Source: Nostoc commune NIES-4072 (GTDB taxonomy: Bacteria; Cyanobacteriota; Cyanobacteriia; Cyanobacteriales; Nostocaceae). Taken from it: a DNA stretch of 64,000 bases. This document shows positions 54,101 through 62,686 of this stretch, piece after piece. The stretch is taken from the NCBI RefSeq assembly GCF_003113895.1, contig NZ_BDUD01000001.1, positions 6,065,244-6,129,243 of the forward strand, given 5' to 3'. The stretch's first letter is position 1, and every line of letters begins with the position of its first letter. Below the pieces are notes generated by a model. The model was not told the origin of the DNA. It ran no database searches and saw nothing but the letters and a program-made list of their open reading frames with translations. The position numbers were made by a program, and so were the translations under genes.

Positions 54101-56298
54101 GCGGAAACATTTTTAAAGTCTAATAAACGATGTAAATAATCTTCTCGCAGGGAAAGGATAACTTTGACAAAGGGTATATTCAGGCAGTCGCTAATAAATT
54201 TATCAAATTCTTGCTTTTGATTGCGATCGCTATAACCAAAGAAAAATTCTTCAAACTGGTCAAAAATTAAAACTGTGATCAGATGGTTATCAGCATTTTC
54301 TTTTAGTTGTTGTAAAATTTCTAAGATGGTGATGGGTGTATCCGAGTAGGGCAAAGTTTCCGCTTCCATAGCTGCTTCTGCTTCTGGGATGATGTCAGCA
54401 TAGATGGCAAGGGATGCGTCATTAGACATCGCCTCATTTAAAGATTTTCCTAATTCCCGTGCCCAATCGGTGTAAACTTGTAGGACTACAGGTACAGCTA
54501 TTTGATCGCCAATAGCTCGATTTTGCAGTGCTGGAACTAACCCCGCAGTTACAATAGAACTCTTACCTACCCCTGATTGACCGTGAATCACCGTTAATTT
54601 TCGATCAGCGCGGCTAATTCTGCCAATTAAGTTATCAATATCACGCTCACGTCCAGAAGCTGCAATTTCTAAAGCAACGCTGCTACTCCCAGAAGGTGAC
54701 ATCAATGCTGGGTTTGTCGCCTGTCTTTGCGGTTGCAAGCGTCCCGCACCGATGAAAGCCCGAAAACCATACTGTTGCTCAACAGAACGCCGTTTCTGTC
54801 GTATGTAATAGGCTTCCAAATATCGCCCTTCTTCAAAGTAGAGCGATCGCAGTGTCCGCAATAAGCGAATATAACGATGGGCATCGTATTGATGGGCGCT
54901 GCTTTCTAAGGCTGCGGGTAGTTCTTTTGTCGCTTTGTCTAAGTATTCACGGGCTACTTCTAGCTCACCTAAATTTCGCTGTGCTTTCGCTAAAACTAAA
55001 TAGTAAATTTGCCCCAACAGTAACGGAAATAAGCAGTTATAAGGGTCATTGTGTTTTTGCGCCTCACCTAATTTCAGTAGTGATACATGTGCTAATATAC
55101 TCGCCTGTACCCACCGCGATTGCTGCACAGCCACTTGTGCCAGAAAACCATAGTCACAAGCTAATTGGATTTGACTACCATAAGTTTGATGCAACTCCAA
55201 AGACTTTTGAGCAACCGTCTGCAATTCTTGCCACTCTTGCAGATATTGCAAAACTTCAGCGAGTTGACTAATAAATCCAGCAACTATATCTGGACGACCA
55301 GCCACTTGTAAGATAGTCAAGCACTGCTGAAAATAAAATTTAGCTGTGTACCAATGACGGCGGTTTTCAGTTTGATTTTGCTCTGCTAAACGGCAATAAC
55401 ATAGCCCAATATAAAACAGCAAAACTCCCTGTCGCAAAAGCAATGGAGATGGGCGAGATGGAGGTGTAGGCGAAGAAAATGCTTCCCCTGCCTCCCCTGC
55501 TCCTTCATCCGCCTTCTTCGCCAATTGCTGCCAAACTTGCAAGCTTTGCTGAAAATGGTTTAAAGCTGGATTAATGCGATCGCTAATATAATTATCTAGA
55601 CCAAAAACAAATTCTAAACTAGCGTGTAATTCTGGCTCTAAGGTAATACCACGATTGTGCAACTCTCTAATGGCAAAGTGGAGTTCATAGCTATGTTCCC
55701 AGACTTGCTCCACAGTGACATAATTCTTGGCAACTTGAGGAGGTTGGTGTTGTGCAGAATCGTTTGGTAACACCGTCGCAAATAAAGAGTCAGTTTCTTG
55801 TTGCAAAAATTGCAGCAATGATTCAGTTGTCATCTCAAACCGAATCGGTGTCGCCGCCCAACTAGCAAAATCTGGCGCTAAACGCACAACCTTTTGCAAC
55901 ACTTCCTCATTCATCCACACAATCATCGGAAATGGGTGGCGTTTGCGAAATTCATCACGAATATGATTGATAGACCTCAGTAGATCGTCAAGTCCATCTA
56001 CTGACTCTAAACCCAAAATCATCAACGCCGAGGGCGGATTATCTTGGTTTAGCAGTTGTAAATGAATACTTGTATAAAGGCTTCTAGCATTATGCGACAA
56101 AACAACCTTTTGAATTCGGTGTACTCCTGAATAGAGTTCTTCGAGCCGTTGCAGCATTCGCTCTTGCAAAACTCGATAATTGCAGCACACCAAAACCAGG
56201 GAGAATTGACCGCTAGAAAGGGTAATTGCTCTCCCCAAACTTCGTAAAGCACGCTCGTTTGCTGCTCTTATATCTGCTTGTGGGTGTCGTTCAACCAT
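51169..56298 (-). CDS. Giant TPR-STAND ATPase-WD40 protein (14 WD40 repeats)
   Basis: A 1709-residue protein. Residues 1-180 form an alpha/beta sensor-like domain (FSLVLVCCNYRVLQERML, ALMILGLESVDG, PFPMIVWMNEE); about 230-520 is TPR-like; about 545-900 is a STAND NTPase with Walker A HGQSGVGKSS near 573-582 and Walker B VLIFDQFEEFFFG; about 930-1040 is coiled coil with a transmembrane helix (IALTASVLAILGLSVSIV); 1100-1680 carries 14 WD40 repeats, enough for two propellers. Such proteins are switch ATPases that oligomerise on ligand binding and act in signalling or phage defence. It overlaps the ATPase gene upstream by 31 bp. Confidence 0.88.
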   Translation of the reverse strand: MVERHPQADIRAANERALRSLGRAITLSSGQFSLVLVCCNYRVLQERMLQRLEELYSGVHRIQKVVLSHNARSLYTSIHLQLLNQDNPPSALMILGLESVDGLDDLLRSINHIRDEFRKRHPFPMIVWMNEEVLQKVVRLAPDFASWAATPIRFEMTTESLLQFLQQETDSLFATVLPNDSAQHQPPQVAKNYVTVEQVWEHSYELHFAIRELHNRGITLEPELHASLEFVFGLDNYISDRINPALNHFQQSLQVWQQLAKKADEGAGEAGEAFSSPTPPSRPSPLLLRQGVLLFYIGLCYCRLAEQNQTENRRHWYTAKFYFQQCLTILQVAGRPDIVAGFISQLAEVLQYLQEWQELQTVAQKSLELHQTYGSQIQLACDYGFLAQVAVQQSRWVQASILAHVSLLKLGEAQKHNDPYNCLFPLLLGQIYYLVLAKAQRNLGELEVAREYLDKATKELPAALESSAHQYDAHRYIRLLRTLRSLYFEEGRYLEAYYIRQKRRSVEQQYGFRAFIGAGRLQPQRQATNPALMSPSGSSSVALEIAASGRERDIDNLIGRISRADRKLTVIHGQSGVGKSSIVTAGLVPALQNRAIGDQIAVPVVLQVYTDWARELGKSLNEAMSNDASLAIYADIIPEAEAAMEAETLPYSDTPITILEILQQLKENADNHLITVLIFDQFEEFFFGYSDRNQKQEFDKFISDCLNIPFVKVILSLREDYLHRLLDFKNVSALEAINNNILDKHIRYQLNNFSPEYAKAIIRKLTERSQLNLEPALIDALIEDLSTGFGEVRPIELQVVGAQIQDERITTLEEYQPYRPNKLIERYLKELIKDCGPENERAALLVLYLLTDESNNRPFKTRAELAAQLAELEDASKLELVLEILVSSGLVVLFPDVPERYQLIHDYLVDLIRYLQQQESSLQVQLNQLRYKVEQSQAEIERLKSELSQNEQRSQLVDPYPQQGLDLLTELRELHKREELSQLEIEQLRAELKEKELTAKLAESQKKQRLSEAQLNRSLKIALTASVLAILGLSVSIVTAVDSEIKTLSASSEALFASQKGIDALKEGLKAGRKLQQTVWVDSNTREQVQTALYQAVSGLREYNRFDGHISGINSVTFSLDRSLIASASADTTIKLWHPDGSLVKTLSGHGDVVNSVSFSPDSQIVASASQDKTVKLWSREGQLLTTLLGHQGVVNSASFSPDGQIIASASSDKTVKLWNRDGKLLKTLQGHNGAVLSVAWSADGQTIASGSADKTVKLWNRDGKLLKTFQGHDDAVLSVAWSLDGQTIASASLDQTIKLWNLEGKLLRTLSGHSAGVTSVTFSHDGKAIASASTDETIKLWSSEGMLLGTLKGHNNWVNSVSFSPDGRTLASASRDKSIKLWHLDDVLLQKPKADNNDWVTSISFSPGDRTLAAASRDKTIKLFSRDGKLLNTFTGHKGEVWGVSFSRDGQVIASASKDKTVKLWSRDGILLNTLQGHKDTVLSVAWSPNSQVIASASKDKTVKLWSRDGKLLNTLQGHQDAVNWVSFSPDGKLLASASDDKTVKIWNLDGKLLYNLNGHSRRVNGVAWSPDGKAIASASIDNTVKIWSRDGHLLNNLTGDGDSFISVSFSPDGKTLAASSDDKVRIWNREGTLLIALKGDKQELTSVSFSNDGKTLAAGSGNGTVIFQNLADIELEKLLARGCNLLHDYLQTNQKVMKSERALCSSR

Positions 56299-57605
56299 GA
56301 TTTAAATTTTTCCGTCTCTGCTAAAACTGGGTTGACGGCAAACCAAGCTCCCTGATGATCGCGGTATTCAAATACAAATAAACTTCGCAAGAGAGCGTGG
56401 TATTGTATATCACCTCTGACTCTCTGCTGTTGCACCACCTGAAAGATTAGTTCCCACTCATGAGGATCGATGGCGTTGGCTCGGTAATCCCGTTGTCTTT
56501 GAATTACCAATTCGACACACTCCCGCTCAAAGGGTGGATCTTGTTCTCGCAGACAGTCAAACAGTAACCCTAGCAAGTCGCGTACATGACCACCACTAAT
56601 CAGGCACAATCGATCTAAGGTTTCCCGACTATCAAACACCTCTGTAATTAAGCGTAACCGATCGCTAGGTAAAATGTCTGGAAAAGCTCTAGCTAGCACC
56701 ATTTGCTGCATCATTGCTAGCCCTTGGGTGAAAATCTCCCCAGAGCGCAAACGTACAGGTATCATCGGTAACATTTTTGGGGCGACTCCTCCACCTAAAC
56801 GATGCTGAAGTTCGGCGCTATCGTTGGAGAAAGTCAGGGCTAAGGGAATAGTGTAGACTACATGACAATTCAGTTTGCGTAACTGTTCACCCCGCTCAAT
56901 AAATAAATATTCTGGTAGCGATCGCCCTGATGGTAAAGGTCGAATTGCAACTCTATCTAAGTTATCAACAATAACTACCAGTCCTTTTTTACCCCTGGTT
57001 TTCAGTTCTTTGTTGGCACGTTCTAGCAATTCTTGATTAATTGATTGTAAAATATTTGCTGTTCGCGGTTCGAGATAATCTCTTAACCGCCGCCGCAATT
57101 GGGGACTTTCTTTCGTTTTAGCGGTAATTTTAGCAATTCCTACAGATAATTCTGCTTCTACCCCAAGGTCAATTGGTGTTTGCAAAAAATCCACAATTTC
57201 ACCAAACAACTTGGTAAAATAGCTAGGTTTGAGTCTAATTTTCATTGCTTCTAGGCTTTGACTCACTTGGCCTGCGATCGCCAACAAAATATCAGTCACA
57301 TCCACATCTGCCATTTCTAAGACATGGGTAGACTCAAAGTAAACTACATGAAATTGCTGCACTTCCAACTCAGCTTTGAGCCGCAACAACTCCGTTGATT
57401 TTCCACAACCGAGATGTCCTGTAAATAGTTGACAGGTTGGGACATCTGGCGATATTCTAGCGATCGTGCGCTGCAAAGCCTCGATAATTTTGCCACCCCG
57501 CACCGCAGCAAAATCGATATAGTACCTGCGATCGCTGGCATTTCCTATAATTAGAGGTCTGCTCGGATTGCAAGCCTGATAAAATCTTTCTAAATCTAGG
57601 AGCAT
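56268..57605 (-). CDS. P-loop ATPase paired with the STAND-WD40 protein
   Basis: A 445-residue AAA/STAND-type ATPase: Walker A FTGHLGCGKSTELL (residues 61-74), Walker B VVIVDNLDRV near residue 215, and a helical C-terminal half with RxxxLxxLxGG sensor-like text (LDRLCLISGGHVRDLLGLLFD). It precedes the giant WD40 gene with a 31-bp overlap, so the two proteins are made together. By position it is either the upstream sensor or a partner ATPase of the same complex. No effector domain is seen. Confidence 0.8.
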   Translation of the reverse strand: MLLDLERFYQACNPSRPLIIGNASDRRYYIDFAAVRGGKIIEALQRTIARISPDVPTCQLFTGHLGCGKSTELLRLKAELEVQQFHVVYFESTHVLEMADVDVTDILLAIAGQVSQSLEAMKIRLKPSYFTKLFGEIVDFLQTPIDLGVEAELSVGIAKITAKTKESPQLRRRLRDYLEPRTANILQSINQELLERANKELKTRGKKGLVVIVDNLDRVAIRPLPSGRSLPEYLFIERGEQLRKLNCHVVYTIPLALTFSNDSAELQHRLGGGVAPKMLPMIPVRLRSGEIFTQGLAMMQQMVLARAFPDILPSDRLRLITEVFDSRETLDRLCLISGGHVRDLLGLLFDCLREQDPPFERECVELVIQRQRDYRANAIDPHEWELIFQVVQQQRVRGDIQYHALLRSLFVFEYRDHQGAWFAVNPVLAETEKFKSWLNDTHKQI

Positions 57606-58192
57606 AACTAATCGAGTTCACTCAGGAATAGGGATGACAAAATCTACTGATTAAATATATTGGTTTTAAGGAATTGAACCCTTATAAGTACACTAAGTAC
57701 ATCTCACCTAAACTACTAACTAAACTAGCAGCACTCAGGATAATTGTTCATATATAAGTTATGTGTAGCACATTGCAATGCTGATATTTAATTTTAAGTA
57801 AGCAGAAATACTACTAGAGGTAAAGGATTGGGGACTGGGGACTGGGGACTGGGAAGAAGGAATAAGGGTGTACTGAGTTTTGTTCAAAAATAAAGTATGA
57901 GTCCCATATAAGTATAAATAGCAAAAAGACCTTACCTTAAATAAGGTACTCTTATGAATATTAAAAATATCCAATACAAAAAAAGGTACTGCGAAGTACA
58001 ATTTTCTAGTGTTTTTGAATATAGAGTTTTGTTACAGCAATTTTGAGCTTAATCTCGTTGCTAAATCATGATTTTGTTAATGAAACAGATCTTTTTGCTA
58101 ACGAAACAGATCCTTTTGTTAACGAAAACCATGATTTTAGCTACAACAGCTTTTGCATTCAGGGTAAAGACCTCTGAAAAACGGGAAGTAAT
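57606..58192. other. Intergenic region with heptamers and a 21-bp repeat
   Basis: It contains about 3.4 copies of GGGGACT (57830-57853) and three 21-bp imperfect units (58071-58133, TTTTGTTAACGAAACAGATC type). The short open frames here follow the repeats and are not called. Confidence 0.6.
58071..58133. repeat. Three imperfect 21-bp tandem units
   Basis: Units ATTTTGTTAATGAAACAGATC, TTTTTGCTAACGAAACAGATC and a third ending in ACCATG, non-coding. Confidence 0.7.
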
Positions 58193-59050
58193 CTACAAAC
58201 CCATTGAGTATAAAATAATGCGATCGTGCAGCTTGTCGGGCAAAATATGCTTCAGCAAAGCTCCAATTTTGGCATCTTGTCCAACAAGATAGCGTGTTTT
58301 GGGTTTTTTTGCAGTGAGCGCATGAACAACAGCTTGAGCGACAAGATCCGCAGAAATTCCCCTAGCTGCGATAATTTGCATTTTCTCACGGACAATATTC
58401 ATCGCCTGACCGTAGAGACTTTGTGCTGTTTGGGATAGATCGTGCTGTGCTATTTCAGATTGACTTAACGACTTTTCCCAGATTGGGGTAGCGATGGAAC
58501 CAGGTTCAATAATTGAAACCGAGATTCCCCAAGGGCTTAACTCCATCCGCATTACATCATTGAGTGCAACAAGCGCAAATTTGGAAGCATTGTAAGCGCC
58601 CAGAAACGGCGTCGGGCTTCTACCAGAAATAGAACCCATATTGACAATTCGGCCCCGACTCTGGCGTAATAGACCAAGAAATGCTTGTGTCACTGCTAAT
58701 TGTCCAGTGACATTAACCTGCATCTGGTGTTGAAATTCTGCGATCGCTAATAATTCTAAGGGGCCTGGGACAGCAATTCCAGCATTATTCACTAAACCTA
58801 AAATCCCCGCACCACCGACTGCGTTTGTTACCCGATCAACAGCAGCTGCGATCGATTCAGCGTCAGTAACGTCTAAAAAAATCGGAATCAGCCTTTGTGA
58901 TCCTTTCTGTTTAAGTGTTTGAGCATCAATATCTTGACGCACCCCAGCAAAAACAGAGAAGCCCAACTGGTCTAAAAGCAAAGCACACGCCTGACCAATT
59001 CCTGTTGATGCTCCTGTAACCACTACTGTGCGCTGATTTCCTGCAACCAT
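58193..59050 (-). CDS. Short-chain dehydrogenase/reductase (classical SDR)
   Basis: A 285-residue NAD(P)-dependent oxidoreductase: cofactor motif TGASTGIG (residues 12-19), NNAG near residue 88, catalytic Ser in MGSISGRSP, YNASK with Tyr and Lys, and IEPGSIATPIW. It belongs to the retinol/17-beta-hydroxysteroid-dehydrogenase-like SDR group that act on ketones of lipids or steroids. Substrate is unknown; there is no operon partner. Confidence 0.93.
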   Translation of the reverse strand: MVAGNQRTVVVTGASTGIGQACALLLDQLGFSVFAGVRQDIDAQTLKQKGSQRLIPIFLDVTDAESIAAAVDRVTNAVGGAGILGLVNNAGIAVPGPLELLAIAEFQHQMQVNVTGQLAVTQAFLGLLRQSRGRIVNMGSISGRSPTPFLGAYNASKFALVALNDVMRMELSPWGISVSIIEPGSIATPIWEKSLSQSEIAQHDLSQTAQSLYGQAMNIVREKMQIIAARGISADLVAQAVVHALTAKKPKTRYLVGQDAKIGALLKHILPDKLHDRIILYSMGL

Positions 59051-59089
59051 TAACTCTCTCCGTATGATGATGAAATTACTGAAATTACG

Positions 59090-59197
59090 GGCGTTGCTGA
59101 ATTGAAGAATCTGGATGTAGAGACGTAGCTTTTCTTCGTCTCTCCAAGGATTTTGGTATTATGCAAAATCATTTTCATACATGGAATCAGCAACGCC
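59090..59197. mobile_element. 108-bp MITE with 8-bp target duplication
   Basis: Ends GGCGTTGCTGA and TCAGCAACGCC are exact inverted repeats, and AAATTACG flanks both sides (59082-59089 and 59198-59205). The inside holds a hairpin AGAGACG / CGTCTCT. Non-coding. Confidence 0.9.
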
Positions 59198-59219
59198 AAA
59201 TTACGAATTACGCATTAGT

Positions 59220-59450
59220 TTAGTCTCTGCAAGTACCAGCACGAAGACAATCTTCGGTTTGGTCATCTCTAGCTGATATTTGCCACGGGAATTTATCTAA
59301 CTGAGAATTTGTGCTGTAAACAACTAGAGCAGTTACTACGGGAAGCTGGTTTTCGACAATTGACATGTCACCACTACAAGTATTGCCTAGTTGAGCATTG
59401 TATAAATACACAGGCAATGCCATCAGTCCAATGCAAATTGTCTGATTCAT
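59220..59450 (-). CDS. Small secreted Cys-containing hypothetical protein
   Basis: A 76-residue frame with a good ribosome binding site (TGAGGTG, 59452-59458). The hydrophobic start (MNQTICIGLMALPVYLYNA) fits a signal peptide; mature text has three Cys (GNTCSGD, TEDCLRAGTC). I do not recognise the family. It could be a small lumenal or periplasmic protein. Confidence 0.5.
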   Translation of the reverse strand: MNQTICIGLMALPVYLYNAQLGNTCSGDMSIVENQLPVVTALVVYSTNSQLDKFPWQISARDDQTEDCLRAGTCRD

Positions 59451-59856
59451 AACACCTCAGCAAAAAATTTCCGATTACGCTATGTATGTATAGATACCAC
59501 CTTGATGAACCGGATTTCCAAACTGAGTATTGTTATGATGTTGTGTCAATTTACTCAGCGCTAGCCGCAGAGACGTAATTTCTAAATTATCGGTTCCACT
59601 CTTTTTTTAGGTTCAACATTGCCTACAAGATGGCTTACTACTAATTTATGCAGATGCAATCCGAAAAAACAGGACAAAAAACCCACAGCATTGAAAAACA
59701 TATCTTGCTAGCCGCATTCCCCAGATAAAATAATGAAGAGTGCTGAGTCACCGCAATGGCCGATGACCAACAAAAAAAGATACAAGCCCATAAATAAATT
59801 AAATTTAGGGGATTGTTAATTTTAAATTTTGAATTTTGAATTCGGAGCGAAGCGAC
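59451..59856. other. Intergenic region upstream of tatC
   Basis: About 400 bp without a gene; TTTTGAATTTTGAATTC text just before the tatC start is a dispersed cyanobacterial motif, also seen near 27710-27730. No clear promoter motif is recognised. Confidence 0.5.
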
Positions 59857-60651
59857 GTGACGCCTTCACAAGACGTAGATACTATAAACGTTCCCAACAT
59901 CGACCCAGAAGAATATGACAACTCAGACACCGATCCTCTCGATGAGTTGCCAGGTGAAGTTGAAATGTCCCTTTTCGACCACCTCGAAGAGTTGCGACAG
60001 CGCATTTTCTATTCTCTGATTGCCGTAGCAGTGGGTATTATTGGCTGTTTCTTTGCCGTTAAGCCCATTGTCCAACTACTTGAGGTTCCCGCACAAGGAG
60101 TAAAATTTCTTCAACTTGCACCCGGAGAGTATTTCTTTGTCTCCGTGAAAGTTGCAGCCTACACTGGCCTCATACTTACTAGTCCTTTTATTCTTTACCA
60201 GATTATCCAGTTTGTGCTTCCAGGACTAACCCGCCGTGAGCGCCGGATACTGGGGCCTGTGGTTTTGGGTTCTAGTCTGCTGTTTGGAGCAGGGTTAGTA
60301 TTTGCCTATTTACTGCTTATCCCCGCAGCGTTAAAATTTTTCATCAGCTACGGAGCAGATGTTGTTGAACAACTTTGGTCAATTGATAAATATTTTGAAT
60401 TTGTGCTGCTACTGTTATTCAGCACTGGTTTAGCATTTCAAATTCCGATCATCCAACTGTTGCTCGGTAATTTGAACATTGTCTCGTCTGAACGAATGGT
60501 TGCTGGTTGGCGTTACGTAATTATGGGAGCAGTCGTTTTAGGAGCAGTGCTTACACCTTCTACTGACCCCTTAACTCAAAGTCTTTTAGCCGGAGCAGTC
60601 TTAGGGCTTTATTTCGGTGGTGTTGGACTGGTTAAACTTACAGGTAAATAA
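59857..60651 (+). CDS. tatC: Sec-independent protein translocase TatC
   Basis: A 264-residue core subunit of the twin-arginine translocase, which recognises RR signal peptides with TatA/B and moves folded proteins into the lumen or periplasm. It shows the motif [16 protein letters not shown], the P-loop-like [20 protein letters not shown] and [10 protein letters not shown] typical of TatC, with six transmembrane helices. I choose GTG 59857 (GGAG 10 bases upstream); the frame extends to TTG 59836. In this window, the Rieske protein and the peroxiredoxin carry Tat-type signals. Confidence 0.95.
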   Translation: MTPSQDVDTINVPNIDPEEYDNSDTDPLDELPGEVEMSLFDHLEELRQRIFYSLIAVAVGIIGCFFAVKPIVQLLEVPAQGVKFLQLAPGEYFFVSVKVAAYTGLILTSPFILYQIIQFVLPGLTRRERRILGPVVLGSSLLFGAGLVFAYLLLIPAALKFFISYGADVVEQLWSIDKYFEFVLLLLFSTGLAFQIPIIQLLLGNLNIVSSERMVAGWRYVIMGAVVLGAVLTPSTDPLTQSLLAGAVLGLYFGGVGLVKLTGK

Positions 60652-60679
60652 CGATATTCCAAAAAATCTCAACTTAGTT

Positions 60680-61294
60680 TTAGTTAAGGAGCGCAGTTAG
60701 TAAGATCCTAACCACTATTTCCAACTCTTCGGTAACACGATAAAGGTTGATTGCTTGCTCAATATGTTGTGTTTGTCGGTATAATCTGCCAAATTGCCAA
60801 ACATTACCTGTTGTTACTGCTCCTAATATTTCTGTTTGAGTCGAATCAGTCCACCTATCAAGAGCTATCATCTCAGTTGCCAGTTGTGTAAATCCCCTAT
60901 TTATATCTGCTTGCTTGGCTTCAATCACAATTAAATTAGTTTGTGTTCTGAGGAAATAATCTAAATTACCTTGAAGTCGGTTATCAACTTTAATAGTGTA
61001 TTCAATTCGTAATTTAGCACGGGAATAGTGAATTAAATCGGTAACAATTGGCGCAATTAGCATTTCCCGGCGTGTAGCTTCGTTCTCCAAATCTACATAG
61101 GGTAAAACTTCCTCAATTCGATGCTTGAGGTCACTAAGTCGGTCTAATGTACCAGAATATTGTGGTAAATCAAGAAATTTGCGCTCGAAGGAATAGCCAA
61201 ATTCAGCAACTAAATCGTCAACCGCAAATCCTAACTCAAAGTAATTACTAAAAGTATACGAGCGATTTGGATCTAGCAATGGTTGGCGGCTCAT
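60680..61294 (-). CDS. PD-(D/E)XK nuclease-like protein
   Basis: A 204-residue protein with Asp112 (GNLDYFL), Glu125 and Lys127 (LIVIEAKQADI) and a following Gln-containing helix (FTQLATEMIAL), a restriction-endonuclease-like core. No partner gene is adjacent. It is convergent with tatC, separated by 28 bp. Role unknown; such proteins are common in Nostocales. Confidence 0.72.
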   Translation of the reverse strand: MSRQPLLDPNRSYTFSNYFELGFAVDDLVAEFGYSFERKFLDLPQYSGTLDRLSDLKHRIEEVLPYVDLENEATRREMLIAPIVTDLIHYSRAKLRIEYTIKVDNRLQGNLDYFLRTQTNLIVIEAKQADINRGFTQLATEMIALDRWTDSTQTEILGAVTTGNVWQFGRLYRQTQHIEQAINLYRVTEELEIVVRILLTALLN

Positions 61295-61393
61295 TTAAGT
61301 TTCCTGCAATTTGTCAATATCTTTCCGAAGGCATTTTTGTATAAAAAAGACTTTAATTACTCAAAAAATTATTAATGCTAATGCAATAGTAGG

Positions 61394-61714
61394 TCATAAT
61401 ATCCATTCCGAAGAACGTTCACCCAAATCTAGAGGAATGCTGACAGCTTTGCCGAGTCGGGGGCGATCGCGTGTTTGGGTAATATATGTTTGTACCTGCG
61501 TTGACCCACCCAAGGCATGAAGATAATTAGCAATGGTGTCAAGATGCTCTTGGTACTCCGCCTCACTCAAGGGAAAAGAAGCTTGCTCCAAGTATTTCCA
61601 CATGACTTGCAAAAATATCTTTCCCTGTGCCCGTCGAAACTGGACATCATAGGAATATCCCCACTTATCAAGCAACATCTGACGTAATTCCTGTCCTGTC
61701 ATAGCTTTTCTCAA
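61394..61714 (-). CDS. DUF3067 family protein
   Basis: A 106-residue protein with GQELRQMLLDKWGYSYDVQF, GKIFLQVMWKYLEQASFPL and LSEAEYQEHLDTIANYL, typical of DUF3067, a family of cyanobacteria and plastids without a proven role. The ATG at 61702 is an alternative start. It is divergent from petC. Confidence 0.85.
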   Translation of the reverse strand: MRKAMTGQELRQMLLDKWGYSYDVQFRRAQGKIFLQVMWKYLEQASFPLSEAEYQEHLDTIANYLHALGGSTQVQTYITQTRDRPRLGKAVSIPLDLGERSSEWIL

Positions 61715-61930
61715 TCAGATTTTACATTTAGTTATGATGTTAAGTTCCGTGACTCCAGTATGATAAGGATATAAAGAAATGTAATGCTAACAGAAAAGAT
61801 GCTTTTTATATCTTGGAATAAAGAAGTATGGCATCGTTGTGAGCGCTAGCATTTCGACTTAGACAAGAGTTCCTCAAGTACAGTACTTTTGTCAAAATGC
61901 TTAACAAAATACACAAAGAGCGCGTAGATT

Positions 61931-62470
61931 ATGGCTCAATTTTCTGAATCAGCAGACGTGCCCGATATGGGGCGTCGTCAGTTCATGAATCTGCTCACTT
62001 TTGGGACTGTCACTGGAGTGGCTCTGGGTGCATTGTATCCCGTTGTCAACTACTTTATTCCACCTGCTGCTGGTGGTGCTGGTGGCGGGACAACGGCAAA
62101 AGACGAGCTAGGTAACGATGTTAGTGTCTCTAAATTTCTAGAAAACCGGAATGCAGGCGATCGCAACCTAGTCCAAGGGCTAAAGGGAGATCCTACCTAT
62201 ATTGTGGTAGACAGCAAAGAGGCGATCAAAGATTATGGCATTAACGCCATCTGCACCCACTTAGGTTGTGTAGTCCCCTGGAACATTGCAGAAAACAAGT
62301 TTAAGTGTCCTTGTCATGGTTCCCAGTATGACGAAACTGGTAAAGTTATTCGGGGCCCAGCACCGTTGTCTTTACCTTTAGCCCATACCAATGTAAAAGA
62401 CGACAAAATCGTTTTGACCCCTTGGACTGAAACCGACTTCCGCACCGGTGATCCAGCTTGGTGGGCTTAA
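61931..62470 (+). CDS. petC: Cytochrome b6f Rieske iron-sulphur protein
   Basis: A 179-residue Rieske protein carrying the 2Fe-2S cluster that passes electrons from plastoquinol to cytochrome f. The Tat-type signal anchor ([12 protein letters not shown], residues 14-25) stays as transmembrane helix, followed by the Gly-rich hinge (AAGGAGGGT). Cluster boxes: CTHLGC (Cys108, His110, Cys113) and CPCHGS (Cys126, Cys128, His129). It is the first gene of the petC-petA operon. Confidence 0.98.
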   Translation: MAQFSESADVPDMGRRQFMNLLTFGTVTGVALGALYPVVNYFIPPAAGGAGGGTTAKDELGNDVSVSKFLENRNAGDRNLVQGLKGDPTYIVVDSKEAIKDYGINAICTHLGCVVPWNIAENKFKCPCHGSQYDETGKVIRGPAPLSLPLAHTNVKDDKIVLTPWTETDFRTGDPAWWA

Positions 62471-62472
62471 TC

Positions 62473-62504
62473 AGTGCTGAGTGCTGAGTGCTGAGTGCTG
62501 AGTG
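62473..62504. repeat. Heptamer array AGTGCTG between petC and petA
   Basis: Four copies of AGTGCTG plus a partial one, starting just after the petC stop. Confidence 0.95.
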
Positions 62505-62563
62505 AGGGAGATGAGGGAGCAGGGGAGGATGAGGGAGTGAGGGAGGGAAAAGAATTAATAATC

Positions 62564-62650
62564 AATGCCCAATGCCCAATGCCCAATGCCCAATGCCCAA
62601 TGCCCAATGCCCAATGCCCAATGCCCAATGCCCAATGCCCAATGCCCAAT
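62564..62650. repeat. Heptamer array AATGCCC, twelve copies, between petC and petA
   Basis: Twelve exact, uninterrupted copies of AATGCCC plus AAT. The reverse complement unit (GGGCATT) occurs three times at 45233-45256. It lies in the transcribed spacer of a core photosynthesis operon. Confidence 0.97.
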
Positions 62651-62686
62651 CACTAATGACTAATTCAATCTTTGCCCTTATTAGAG

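Noticed and set aside
58068..58292. Small hydrophobic protein with 21-bp repeats
   Set aside because: Its frame is made by the repeats and overlaps the end of the SDR gene.
62564..62650. CRISPR or coding repeat between petC and petA
   Set aside because: Pure heptamer repeat; the open frame on the minus strand (MGIGHWALG) only reflects the repeat.
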